Source of the DNA: Ampelocalamus luodianensis
Taxonomy: Eukaryota; Streptophyta; Magnoliopsida; Poales; Poaceae
Reading direction: 5' to 3'
DNA: 64,000 nucleotides
Assembly: GCA_036346255.1 (NCBI GenBank)
Contig: CM070636.1
Coordinates: forward strand, 24,063,539-24,127,538
The position numbers and the translations under genes were made by a program. Below, in pieces: positions 1 to 10,328 of this stretch (the stretch's first letter is position 1; each line of letters starts with the position of its first letter). The notes below the pieces were generated by a model that made no database searches, was not told the DNA's origin, and saw nothing but the letters and a program-made list of their open reading frames with translations.

Positions 1-70
1 ACGTCAATGTTTGAGATGAAGTTTCCGAACTGTTTTGTTACGATTGGTGCTTGCTACACTAGTTGTATCT

Positions 71-153
71 TGTGGGTAAAGTGTACAACCTCTGCAGAGT
101 GTTAATCAATCTATTCGAATAGCGCGTCATGGTCATGGACATGCTCGGGATTT
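71..153 (+). repeat. Multi-palindrome LTR block, copy 1
   Basis: The block reads GTGGGTAAAG, then GTGTACAAC, the palindrome CTCTGCAGAG, the palindrome CTATTCGAATAG (111-122), and a GTCATGGTCATGGAC tail. The same order recurs at 5341, 17087 (minus), 27016, 47883 and 50072 (minus). Confidence 0.85.
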
Positions 154-1381
154 CACACGAGGGGTAGTTTTCATAAAATGTTGGGATGGGAGCTGTGTGA
201 CCTCAATCATATGGCTATGTGAAATAATCTGTTTAGCTGTGTGTCTTTGTGAAAATCATTGTTAAATTAGTATTGTCTATTTGTTTTGAATTATGCTTTT
301 AATCTATTATTCGTATTCAATTGCAAATGTCGCTTTTATGCAAAAGAACCACAGAAGCCTTTTCTTTGGAATAAGCCTGCATCTATACATTGCATTCTGT
401 GGTATGATTTGCGAGTACGGTTGTGTACTCACGCTTGTTGTAAAACTTGCGCCCAAACCTACAGAGAGGAGGAGTCTACGCCTGCTTTCGAGGAGGAGTT
501 CGCCGAAGGTGGTTGATCGTTAAGGTCTGGATTCCAGTCGGTTGCCTGTGGTGAATTGGTGGGATCTACGCTGGAGTTATTTCCGTTCCGCTGCTATCTA
601 TTTCCTATTAGCCCTGCGTGGCTTATTAAGTGTAAACTCGACCATAATGTCAAAACCCTTATTTGTTATTCAAATTAATCGTTTACTTTATTTATCGTTT
701 GTGTGGATCGATATTTACCTATGTTAACCCTGTGTGCACTAGCATGATCCTGGACTAGTGCAGTATACGCAGAGGGTTCCAGAATCGTAATTGGGTCCCG
801 ACATCTGTTGACGTACTAATTTGGCCGAATTAGATTATCTTGTCAACTAGAGTATCGTAGATTTGTTAGTTAAGAATCCACATAAACTGGATTCACCTCA
901 TTCGGAGTTCCAGATCAAGAGTTATGCTGTTTACCGTGCTGCTGTCCAGAGGCGGTTTAGGGAAGAATGCGTTGGTTTTCAATTTCGAGCTTCTAGTTAA
1001 ATATTGAATCGCTGGGAAAGCGTTGTAGGATGTTATTCAATAATATCATGTTCTTCGCATTCTTATTTCAGTTATTTAATTGTTTAGGAGGTGAAGCTTC
1101 GGGTTTAGGAGCACCATCGTTTCCTGCCAACGCGTTGCTTCACGGAAGGTAAGTACACTGACGTTTGTATGAATTGTGTATGTTGGATGCTGGATGTTCG
1201 TACTGTGTTTTCATTTGATACGTGAGAAGTTCCGATGATTATGTTTCTTCCATATGTGAAATTCATATGTTCAAAGATGATGCTGGTCGTTGTTCTTAAG
1301 TATATTCATGCACCCATGTTCAAGTCCGTCCACGGGAGTGGAGTCTAAAGTTGCATCCATGTTCATGTTCCGTCCACGGGA

Positions 1382-1528
1382 GTGGAGCTCCACAGGAGTG
1401 GAGTCTAAAGTCCCATCAATTCCAGTATGGGCATGTGAGTCCCACCATTCCAATGTGGGCAGTTTGGACACCCGTATGAAACGTTCTTCATACGGTATTT
1501 TGGATCCCCGTATTTCGATAAATACGGG
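1382..1528 (-). repeat. Hairpin array in LTR
   Basis: Consecutive self-complementary units: GTGGAGCTCCAC (1382-1393, perfect palindrome); CCCAC with GTGGG (1441-1459); CCGTATGAA, loop ACGTTC, TTCATACGG (1472-1495); CCCGTATTT, loop CGAT, AAATACGGG (1507-1528). Stems differ in sequence but each is self-complementary. Read on the minus strand the last unit has the form AAGCCC-stem-GGGGATCC, like the array at 35825-36003. The segment just upstream, 1326-1412, also repeats GGAGTGGAGTCTAAAG. Confidence 0.75.
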
Positions 1529-1709
1529 CTTAAGTGAGCATCGACGGGTGTGTCACTGGCTATACCGGTATATGCATGTGTGCAGTCCAATCCTTTGAAT
1601 TTGAACATTCATCTCATATCTTCATAAGTATTCATTTGTTGTATGTTCAGAGGTTGAGAAGAGATTGTCTTGTTCATGTTGGTTGTCTGTTCTTATTCAT
1701 TGTACTTGC

Positions 1710-1724
1710 TGAGTCTTGGACTCA
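1710..1724 (+). repeat. Terminal LTR hairpin (TGAGTC / GACTCA)
   Basis: Stem TGAGTC (1710-1715), 3-nt loop TTG, stem GACTCA (1719-1724), preceded by ACTTGC and followed by CTCTTGC. It lies about 390 bp before the LTR end and is one of eight occurrences with different but complementary stems. Confidence 0.75.
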
Positions 1725-2815
1725 CTCTTGCTTTGTTTATTTATTTTTAGGTGATCGTTGATGAAGTTTCTCTTGGGAGGGAGTAGACATGCACTACTCA
1801 AATACATCACTTTACACTAGTTGAATAAAAGATCTGCTGCTACCTTACATTAGTGAATTGTTGGATTGTAATAAATAAACTTAGACTTGGATGGTACCTT
1901 CCTTATCATTGAGTTTGTTTAAATAACTGTTTATATTTATTGATTATTCGTTGATAGGATTATCTTAGTGGATCCAATATTACATTTTCGTTTATGTTCC
2001 AATTGTTGATGATCTACTTAACTTAGTTGATGAATTACTTTGAAAATTATTCCGCTGTATGGTTACATGTTAGGTCTTTAGGTAACATTCTGGCTTCCGA
2101 ATTGCCAGGGTGTTACAATTGCCAAATGCTCTTCGTAACTGCAGATGTTCATAATATTAGTGCATGCTCTCTGAAGGAGTAAAAGGGATCAACTAGTACA
2201 CCCTAAGTTGGATCGTTTCAAAAAAAAAGGAGTTAGAAGTTAGGATGTCATATATTTCTAGTCTCACATCTGCCATCCAATCATCCAAATAATCTGTACT
2301 ATGACTCAGAAGTACTGCATAGTCCTCCATACTACTGGTCCTTCCCTGTCCTGCTTCTCCCTTGGGCCATGGAAACAAGCTACTCCGGTAGAGAGGTACA
2401 AGAAGGAGCATAGAGACAACAGGCATGTCACAGCAATATAATACTACCAGTAACATATAGTCCCACATGGCTATCCCTACTACTACCAGTTACATATAGT
2501 CCCACATGGATATCCCAACACACTGTAAATAGAACCAGTGATGTGTCATTTATAGTATGACATACACAACATAACGCAAATCAGCTGGTGCCTTTTCAAT
2601 GCTCTCTATATTTCTATTCTGATGTAGGAGTGAATTGGTGCCCATGAACTGGTTTCTGCTTACTAAGTACTGAAGAAAAGTGAAATTGTGAATCTTCTTT
2701 AGGATCGTGCAGCTCGTAGTGGCTAGTACTGTCATTTTTCTCTTGATTTGATGGCAAAACATCTTTATATGCCACAACATTATAAGTAGTATGTATTTCT
2801 TCTCTTTCACTGCAG

Positions 2816-4333
2816 AGCAAGCAAAATGATTTCCAGGATGACGATTTGCAGCCACCAAGCAAACGCTCCTCTTTAGACAAGGTTTGTTCATTTATATAAT
2901 GTTCGGAACTCAATGTGGTTGAGTAGAAATACGTTATGTTGGTACTGTTTGCAATTATCGTGCTTTGTGTTATGCATTGAAGTGCTATGTGCACTTACAA
3001 TTTTACTTTGTTCATGTGTAATATTCAGTGGTCACTAGCCCAGCAGAAAACATATCACAAGAACACAACTAATAATAACTATTAATGTATTAAATATGTT
3101 TTTTTACTCAGTTCTTGCCTTCATGGTGATTTAACGGTTAAAACTCGCAGAATGTTTGATTGTAATGAATTGTTGTCTTTCACTGTAGGATAAGGAAATT
3201 TATACCTAAGATAACAATACAATACAAGCATATAAAGTTTCTGCTGAACACAAGGTTTTTTTTTCCATTCATCATGTATATAAATAACATTTTTGTTTTA
3301 TTATAGTTCGCATGAATTCACTAGACTAGTTATTATGGTTGTATGGCAGACCAAAGAAAGTCATGTCCACGATGACACCAGGCTGGCCCTAAACAACCAC
3401 ACTAATGCTATCAAGGTAACTAACATTTATTTCTACTACAAATGCTTTTGGGGTTTCTCTAAGAATGTGAGGTTACTAAAACAACATACACTACTGGTTG
3501 CTGATCATGAAGCACCTTCATATTGCTCAAAACATCAAATGGCTTGTGACAAGGTAAGAATTATTCTTAGCAATTATGTTTCTGCTGATTACATATTTAG
3601 CAAATAATTAAATATGAACACACATTCTATTTTATTCAGTATTTCAATGTTTATTTCTAATTATTTGACCTCTTGTTATTAGCATGACGTCCAGAACAAA
3701 AAAACTGCAAAAGGAGCTAGCGCAACCATGCTTGTTGATGTATAAGATACACTTTCTAAATTTGTCTCCTCTATTTCTTTTTTGCTAATAATTTATTTAA
3801 ATTACATATTAATGTTCCACATAATATTTTTTTGTAGAAACAACAGCGCAGTATATTTAATTGGTTGGCTACCAATTCGATAGCAGCACGACAATATTTA
3901 TGTTTATTTGATATGTGATTCTCTAAAAATATTTAACTGCATCCTTTGTAAAATATTTGATCATGTACTTATATGTGTGGACTAGGTTGGCACTAAAGTA
4001 TTCTTGAAGAGCTGGAAAAATGCAAATAAGGATGTGGCTCTTGCTACAATCATAAGTTGTGATCCAAAAGATAAACTTGATGGCGTTCAGCTAGGAAATG
4101 AATTTTGGATGGTGCATGTCGATCTTGCAATTGCAAAATGTGAAGAATTGATACGGCCATACAAAGGATACAAATTGATTGGTCATGCAGTAGGAGCTGA
4201 TATTGCGTGGTCATCAACTTATGTACGGTGCTCCTTTTAGTTTTGTTACTTTAATATTGTGATTTTGTTTCTTCCTAATGGTGCATTAATGGATTCTAAT
4301 TTTTCATTGTAGGTTGATAAGATAAATGGATGA
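2816..4333 (+). CDS. CACTA transposon protein, 3' exons (partial)
   Basis: Spliced gene fragment with GT-AG borders: exons about 2816-2881, 3350-3415, 3513-3553 (weak start), 3683-3739, 3986-4222 and 4313-4333 (stop TGA). The 237-nt exon is clearest: it encodes a block beginning VGTKVFLKSWKN, with GNEFWMVHVDLAI and a C-terminal AWSSTY, a pattern I recognise from the C-terminal domain of grass En/Spm-type CACTA proteins of unknown biochemical role. The upstream exons are short, polar and low in complexity (for example QPPSKRSSLDK). The first exons lie left of the window or of the LTR at 1-2117. The exons I can follow have no internal stop, so this CACTA could be younger than its neighbours. 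Borders are predictions only. Confidence 0.6.
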
Positions 4334-4559
4334 TGCTATGGATGACATGTTCAATGCAAGGTGGAGAATGACGACATAGGCAGATGATCTTCATTACATT
4401 TAGTTTTCATTATGTTAGGAAATGATGTTCAAGTAAAATATTTATATCATGTCTTATATGGATGGTTCTCTGTGTAATGCAACAATTTATTTTTAATATA
4501 TGAGTGTTGTTTTTAACCATGCTATGACCGATAATAATTTTTTTTTATTTTGACTTCTA

Positions 4560-4929
4560 TACACTTATAATCGTTGCAGCAACTTAATTATATCCATTGC
4601 CAAAATAGCAAAACTTATCTGTATGGCAAGTACCAACACTTCTATGCGTTGTGACAATATAATTATATCCATTATTCAAATAGTAAAAGTCATCCATGCA
4701 TGGTAAGTACCAACGCATACAAGTGTAGTTACAACCTGACTATATCTGTTGCTACTTCGTAACGCATTTTCATATCCATTACCAACGCTTGTTTATCTGT
4801 TGTAATAGACTCTCGCAACGCCCTCAATGGCAACGCATAGTAAATACGTTGGTATAGATCGTACCAACACTAATTTGGATTTTTACCAAAGCATATATGC
4901 GTTGTTAAAGGGGTGTTCATCTTGTAGTG
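4560..4929 (+). repeat. CACTA subterminal repeats and terminal inverted repeat
   Basis: The stretch repeats short motifs on both strands: TACCAACG or TACCAACA (several), GCAACGC, GTTGTGAC and ATATCCATT, ending in the 9-bp terminal repeat CTTGTAGTG. Such arrays are the transposase-binding regions of CACTA elements (family knowledge). Confidence 0.75.
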
Positions 4930-5995
4930 ACTTGGGCGAAATGGATGATTGGTGGGTGCAGGTTTATGCACGGGCTTAATCTGGATAAGGTTATGGTCTA
5001 GGGGTTTTTATGGAAAGTCGCCCAAGTCAGTTAAGAACTGGTCTTTGAGTGCATGATGCTATGCCTTACCGTACTACCACAAGTCTGGAATGGGACAGAT
5101 TTGGCTAAACAATTTGGGAGGTCTTAGTGTCATTTGTGCTATATTGTTGGTGTGGGTGTTGGACAGATAGTAGTCCCACCTGGCGCAAGAGGGGGCTCCC
5201 AGAGGATGGTTAGTCCAATGGCAGCGAAACCTTAGCGGGCATAAATACATTAGGACAGAACATTGTAAAGGCCTCATGATAATCACTTAGTCGCACACCT
5301 ACGAAAGTGTGTGAGCGGATAGTACGAGTTGATTATCTCTTGTGGGTAAAGTTGTACCACCTCTGCAGAGTGTAAAACTATTCGAATAGCCATGTCCACG
5401 GTTATGGACATGCTAGCAGAACTACTCAAAGTTAGACTCTGGTTTTGTTTGAAAAAGACTTCTTCGAAACTGGTTTATCCAAACGGGAATTGGGCAGGAA
5501 GCCATGTGATAGGAGGGTATCCTTCACCATTCATGTATGAATGTTATTTGACTATAAAATGGAGAATTTATAAAATGAATTTTAGTTATAGAATAACTGC
5601 TTTGGAACTTAGTACAAGTATTTAAAGAAAATGCTGCTTCATGCAAATAAACCAATAAGCCATCCTTTGTTACATCCATGTATGCATGTCATTCTATTAT
5701 TTGACGGGTGTAACTTTCAAGCATGGTAGTTATGCTCATACTTGCTTTATGCAAATAAAATTTCAGAGGAGAAGAACTTTGCTATCAGTGTGGATCTCGA
5801 CGACTAGGCCGCTACCCCAGTCGATTGTCTGTGGTAGATTGTTGGACTCTACTACTTCTTCATCTTCCGCTGTGTTCTTTATTGTTGGCTTGTAAGCCTC
5901 TTTTGTAATAAACTCTGTTGATTATTAATAAAGTTGTGATATGAATTTGTTACCATATTTGTTTACTGTGTGAACTAGCTACTGATCACGGGACA
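4930..5995 (+). mobile_element. Right part of a gypsy-type LTR
   Basis: The first 120 bp match, on the opposite strand, the Tekay LTR at 17470-17580 (cognate GCACCCACCATTCC and AATTCGCCCAAGT segments), so this is a related LTR in plus sense. It carries the palindrome block at 5341-5412 and ends near GGGACA at 5995, where SIRE-like coding sequence resumes. Its left part is separated by the CACTA insertion and lies outside the window. The right boundary is tentative because no target duplication can be compared. Confidence 0.6.
5341..5412 (+). repeat. Multi-palindrome LTR block, copy 2
   Basis: Clearest copy: GTGGGTAAAGTTGTACCAC, palindrome CTCTGCAGAG, palindrome CTATTCGAATAG (5378-5389), then ATGTCCA, loop CGGTTA, TGGACAT, a perfect 7-bp stem. 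Confidence 0.85.
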
Positions 5996-6173
5996 TAGCT
6001 GTGTTTCTCCAACTCCAGTAGTTGCTGCTCCTTCATCTTCAGTAGCTCCAACTCCTCAGGCTCTTATGGCTCCATCTTCCCTGACTCGTTTTCTTAAAAC
6101 TCAAGTTCCAGTCATTGATCAAGATGCTCCTTCACGACAAGAGCCAGCTGCTACTCTTGTTGAAGATCACTCT

Positions 6174-6980
6174 TGATGAGGACATCACTCTTTCGGATAC
6201 ACGCACTACGCAAAATCCTCCAAATCTGGTTGCTAAACTACAAGATCCTATGACAAGAGCTCGTGCACGTCACTTAAATTATGAGGTGAGCTCGTTTCTA
6301 GGTGCTAACGATTTATCTATGCAGAATGGTATACTACCTAATAGTTGTGATCTTTCGTACTTAGGAATAATGGGGAGGTTCCATCAAGTCCTGGTCATCT
6401 GCGCTGGTTGCGCCGAGAAACGACCAGTTCCCCGTGATTTACGACCAGGTCTACAAGCTCCACGACGCAATCAGAGTCGTTGGGAGTTACTAAGAGTCGT
6501 TGAAATAAGGTGCTGCGTCACCGTTTTGGGCCTAATAGGGCTTTGTAAACGTGTCGAGGTCAAAGCCCAGGTTGTGTATGCCTCTTCCCATGGCCGCACA
6601 ACCCTAGGTTGACCTCCTCACGCCCCCCTATATATAGACAGTAGCCGCCACAGTTTACGGTTGGGTTTTTCTTAGAATTATTCTGCCACTTGCAGTTTCA
6701 CCGTTGTACGGTTTGAGGAACCCCACCTTGTGATCTTTATTCATATTCGCAATACAATTCAGATTGCATCTTCCTTGTTCTTGTGAGTTTCTTCAATTGC
6801 TTGTAGGAACAATAACCCTCGTGGTAAGGTCGATCGCGTGCGAGCGTGGTCGATAACGACAGTCGTGCGGGTGTAGTGAATTACGAGGTGACGATCTGCT
6901 GGTCGAAAGCCTTAAAGCGTCAACGTCCTCACGACGAAATCAATCGAACCTATCGGAAGATCGGGCCACCGTAGCCATCA
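6174..6980 (+). mobile_element. Solo LTR (807 bp) of a gypsy family related to the 19143 element
   Basis: Begins TGATGAGGACATC and ends GTAGCCATCA, with a perfect 5-bp duplication ACTCT on both sides (6169-6173, 6981-6985). Its 3' third resembles the LTRs at 19143 and 27973 read on their minus strand (TTCAGATTGC, CTTGTTCTTG, a TAAGGTCGA-like block, GATAACGAC). The LTR start encodes a peptide with TRARARHLNYEVSSFLG, which also appears in altered form in the 19143 LTR. A TATA box lies at 6629-6637. Confidence 0.9.
6629..6637 (+). promoter_or_regulatory. TATA box of the 6174 solo LTR
   Basis: TATATATAG lies in a C-rich context about 350 bp before the LTR end, the expected place for an LTR promoter. 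Confidence 0.5.
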
Positions 6981-7872
6981 ACTCTTCTCCTGAAGATCCC
7001 TCAGCAGAACAACCTCATTCGAATCAAGCCTTCGGAGCTCTTGTGCGTGACATTTTTGGTTCCTTTTGATGCCAAAGGGGGAGAAGAAAGGAAGAAGAAT
7101 AAAAGTCCGCAAGAACAAGGATAGGGAAAAGGGGGAGGAGACTACAAGGAGACAAGAATATATATAAAGATTAGTTTTTAATATACATCTATGTCTTTTG
7201 GGCTTTGTTGTGCTAACATGTTTGCTGAACTGTGTCTTGTTATAACTCCTTGTGTATGCTTTACTTTGCAATCTACCTTCTTGGTTATATTTAATATCTT
7301 CATGTATTTACAAACTCTCATTTATGCACATGTTTAGGGGGAGCCATCTTAAAATAACCTTAATAAGGAAATAATTCTCTTACTTGCTTATTCTCATTGC
7401 AAGAATTATTTTGTTCAAGCCTCAATAGGAATATACATCTCCTTGTCAAACAAGTGGAATATTCTAAAATTTATTCTTCTCACATATTGATAGTGTTGTT
7501 GTAACACCCCAGGACCCACATTACCCTGGAATGCTACTAAACCACTCTACAGCTAGCCAATAATTTCAAGATAAATTATTTCGGCAACATCTCTAGACAA
7601 GAAGCATTAAGCGGAAGCATAAACAACTAAGGGAATAAAGATAACGGTAACAAGTTCAATAATTAAACAACCTCTAGCAGATTAATCAAAGAATGGTTCA
7701 CAAGTCCATCCTTATTAAATAACATAATCATCCACAAATAGTTAAGCATTTGGCTAGAATTTCATCGACTTTATTACAACATGAGTTGATGAACCAAGTG
7801 CATTATTGTGGTGCCACTCTACCCATCCCATGAATGCTCAACAATCACCTGTAGGGGGGGGGGGAACAAGGG

Positions 7873-7888
7873 TGAGATAAAAATCTCA
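7873..7888 (-). repeat. Terminal LTR hairpin (TGAGAT / ATCTCA)
   Basis: Stem TGAGAT (7873-7878), loop AAAA, stem ATCTCA (7883-7888). On the minus strand it is preceded by CTTGC and followed by CCCTTGTT, the same context as the other terminal hairpins. It is about 375 bp from the sense 3' end of the LTR. Confidence 0.75.
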
Positions 7889-8199
7889 GCAAGCAAACTG
7901 TTTAACAGGCTAATCAGACTACAAACAAATATGCAACATCATTAAAGTATCCATATGTCCATATCCATAATGTGAATCCACATTCATTTACAAGCTAATT
8001 AAACTACAAAGATATTAAGCATCAATATCCAATTCCCATAATGATCACAATTATAGCCTCAACCATATTTACTACCAATGATAGTAAAATATTAACAATT
8101 GAATCTTGATCAACTGCTTCATATTATTCGCCACTACCACTACCAATGGCAATGAAATATTAACATGATTTACCTCATAACTTTACTATTTCTCGCATC

Positions 8200-8545
8200 C
8201 ACAACTGCTATCAACAATTACCACAAGAGAGAAAAATCTCATGCCACAATCAGAACCTCTACCATACCACAAGGGATGAACCCCATTCCACATCCACAAC
8301 CACATTACTCATACCACAAGAGACTCTCATGAGTCAATTTCCACATTGCAACTATGAAGTTGCGTTTGTTTGCAAAAATAACTTCACCACAATATCTCGC
8401 ATAAGTATGCAAATGATCTTTCCACAATGTAATGCATATGTATGCTATGCTCCACTGCACCTTTACCCAACAAGGTAAAAGTATGCATCGTGCTACGGCA
8501 ATGCACGATGTTGTACTGCACGATCGCGGCTATAAGCGGCGACAT
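8200..8545 (-). repeat. Hairpin-rich LTR segment
   Basis: Contains several short inverted repeats separated by CCACAA-type linkers: ACTCAT with ATGAGT (about 8317-8344), GCAACT-ATGA-AGTTGC (near 8348-8364), and CATCGTGC with GCACGATG (near 8486-8511). Less regular than the arrays at 1382, 12066 and 35825. Confidence 0.5.
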
Positions 8546-10328
8546 CCACAATGCAAATGTCATGATATGTCATGAATGATGTGATAATCATAAACCACAA
8601 GAATTTAACCACGAATGTCAACAACATACTCATCATGAATATTTTCTCATAATCCACATGTGTCTCATTAAGCACAATACCAATGTGTCATAAGACCATT
8701 ACCACATAACCCACACCCGATTCACCAAGATCAAAATCAATCGATCTAAATGGAACTCTATCACATAGACCACACATGATCATCATGAAAATAACCACAA
8801 GGAATTATCAATATGTCCACCTTGAGTTTACTTTCATATTCCGCATTTGGCTCATTAAGCAAATTACCACATGACTACCAACAACTCTTCCAACGCATGG
8901 CAAAAATGAATATTAATTTGCCACCACGACCTCATCCATAAAATATGGAACCATGGCACAACTTCAAGTTATGAAAAACATGTATATTGCAAGTAGTAAG
9001 AATAACGAGTTAAACCGTAGCACAACCGCTACATTTACTTGCCTTCCACGATGCGACGCGTTAGCCGGCAAAGATGATACTCCTAAACCTGAGGCTTCAC
9101 CTCCTAAACAAGTAAAATAATTTCAATAAGGACATAATATACTCAGCGCTACTGATCGGCGTTCTACACCGCTTCCCTGATGACTCAAATCGAGTTTACA
9201 AAGCTGAAACTGAAAAACAACGTTTCCTGCCATATACCGTTTCTGGACAGTAGCACGGTAATTGACATAACTCATGAACTGGAAGTCGAAAAGAGGTAAA
9301 CCCAATTTCTGTAGATTCTTAACTGACTAATCTACAATACTCTAGTTGACACGATAATCCAATTCGGCCAAAATAAAAGGCTAACCATTGTTTGAACTTT
9401 CAGTACAGAAACTGCCTACACGTTCGAACAGCAAAACTAAAATGACCACAACTTTTAATAGGTAACTCCGAATTGATCGTTCTTTATCAATCTGAAAAGG
9501 TTATCGAATTATCTACAATAACCTAGTTGTGTGAACTTTCAGATTCTACCAATTTCCCTTTCATATTTTAGGAAATAACCAGACAGATTATTCTCGTCAG
9601 ATTTCTGGCAGCAGATACTAAAACGATCATAACTTTTGACTCAGACCTCGCAATTGAGTGATCTTCACGGCTACTGAAAGATAACGACAGATCCCACATA
9701 ACTCTAGGAGATGGAATCTTAAAATTCAGCCTCTAAATACACGAAAATACCCATGCAAGGTACTGGACAGAATCGAATCTTCTGCAGCCCAACATTTATC
9801 CAACAATTCTAATCGGTTTCGCATCTACTATGGATCAAACAGTGGGGAAGGCATCTCGTTACCCTTGTAGAACCGCTAGAACTTGCTGAACCAATCCCCA
9901 CACAAGATCTTCTTCTCCTTCTTCTCTTCCTCTCTTTCTCCTTCTTGCGCAAAGGCGCGGCTGGGGACGAGAGGGAGGCGCGAGGGAACAGCACCGGCGA
10001 GAGGAGGCGCAAGGAAAGGGAGGGTCGGCCAAGGAGCGGGAGGGGGGCTGCAAGTGGGAGGAGGGAAAGCGGGAGGGGCGGCTAGGGTTTGGGAGGTGGC
10101 ACCTCCCCTTTGGCCGGCCACTACAAGGCTAGATGGGCCAAGGCCCGGACCCAAGTGGATGAGAACAAGCGGAAAAGCCCCTCTCTAATCTTGATTTGAC
10201 GAACTCTGAAAATAAATTCTTCCCCGATTAAATAATTCTCTACCGAGTAAATTTAATTAACCCGATTCTTGACTTCTCACACTTCCGGAGTATTACAGTT
10301 GTCATCAAATTACCAAAAAGGGGGAGAT

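Larger units (their letters stand above)
1..2117 (+). mobile_element. 3' part of a gypsy-type LTR, cut by the window start
   Basis: There is no coding sequence. The segment ends in GTGTTACA at 2117, a typical LTR 3' terminus, and holds modules shared with other LTRs here: the CTATTCGAATAG block (71-153), a hairpin array (1382-1528) and the terminal hairpin (1710-1724). The sense strand is plus, judged from module order. It abuts CACTA intron-like sequence, so it probably inserted into that transposon, but its left end and target duplication lie outside the window. It could be a solo LTR or one LTR of a full element. The lineage is inferred from resemblance to the Tekay-type LTRs at 16436 and 35232. 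Confidence 0.7.
2118..4929 (+). mobile_element. Right part of a CACTA (En/Spm-type) DNA transposon
   Basis: The right terminus reads CTTGTAGTG at 4921-4929, the complement of a CACTACAAG terminal inverted repeat. It is preceded by subterminal repeats and by exons encoding the C-terminal part of a grass CACTA protein. The left terminus is not visible and should lie beyond position 1, past the LTR that interrupts it. The 3-bp ACT after the terminus (4930-4932) is the candidate target duplication but cannot be matched. The region 2118-2815 has no recognisable coding sequence; it carries a roughly 40-bp tandem duplication around CATATAGTCCCACATGG (2453-2512), probably intron. Confidence 0.8.
6003..7069 (+). 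pseudogene. C-terminal coding tail of the SIRE-like element, split by a solo LTR
   Basis: An open frame from 6003 is rich in Pro, Ser and Ala (beginning VSPTPVVAAPSS) and runs to the target duplication ACTCT at 6169-6173. After the solo LTR the frame continues at 6986 through an acidic, Gln-rich segment ending RDIFGSF and stops at TGA 7067-7069, followed by GCCAAAGGGGGAGAAG. SIRE/Maximus elements carry a poorly conserved extra coding region between pol and the 3' LTR; I infer this is its end. Nothing in it identifies a function. Confidence 0.5.
7500..10297 (-). mobile_element. Solo LTR (2.8 kb), gypsy-type, inserted in the SIRE-like element
   Basis: Begins TGTAACACCCCAGG and ends GGAGTATTACA, flanked by the perfect duplication GTTGT (7495-7499, 10298-10302). 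Sense is probably minus, because the terminal hairpin and the order of modules match the minus-sense LTR at 35232. No coding capacity: long GC-rich frames around 9810-10190 are low-complexity artefacts. It contains an 11-G run (7854-7864), hairpin-prone CCACAA-rich sequence (8200-8540) and several copies of a CATAACTTTT module (9430-9670). Confidence 0.9.

Noticed and set aside
2614..2994. Minus-strand frames over the CACTA exon at 2816
   Set aside because: The plus-strand exon with GT-AG borders explains the conservation better.
7854..7864. 11-G run, and 11-C run at 37527-37537, as a shared element
   Set aside because: They occur at different positions of related LTRs; ordinary homopolymers.
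9809..10188. Overlapping long frames on both strands in GC-rich sequence
   Set aside because: Low-complexity Arg/Pro/Gly-rich translations on both strands, inside a solo LTR; composition effect.
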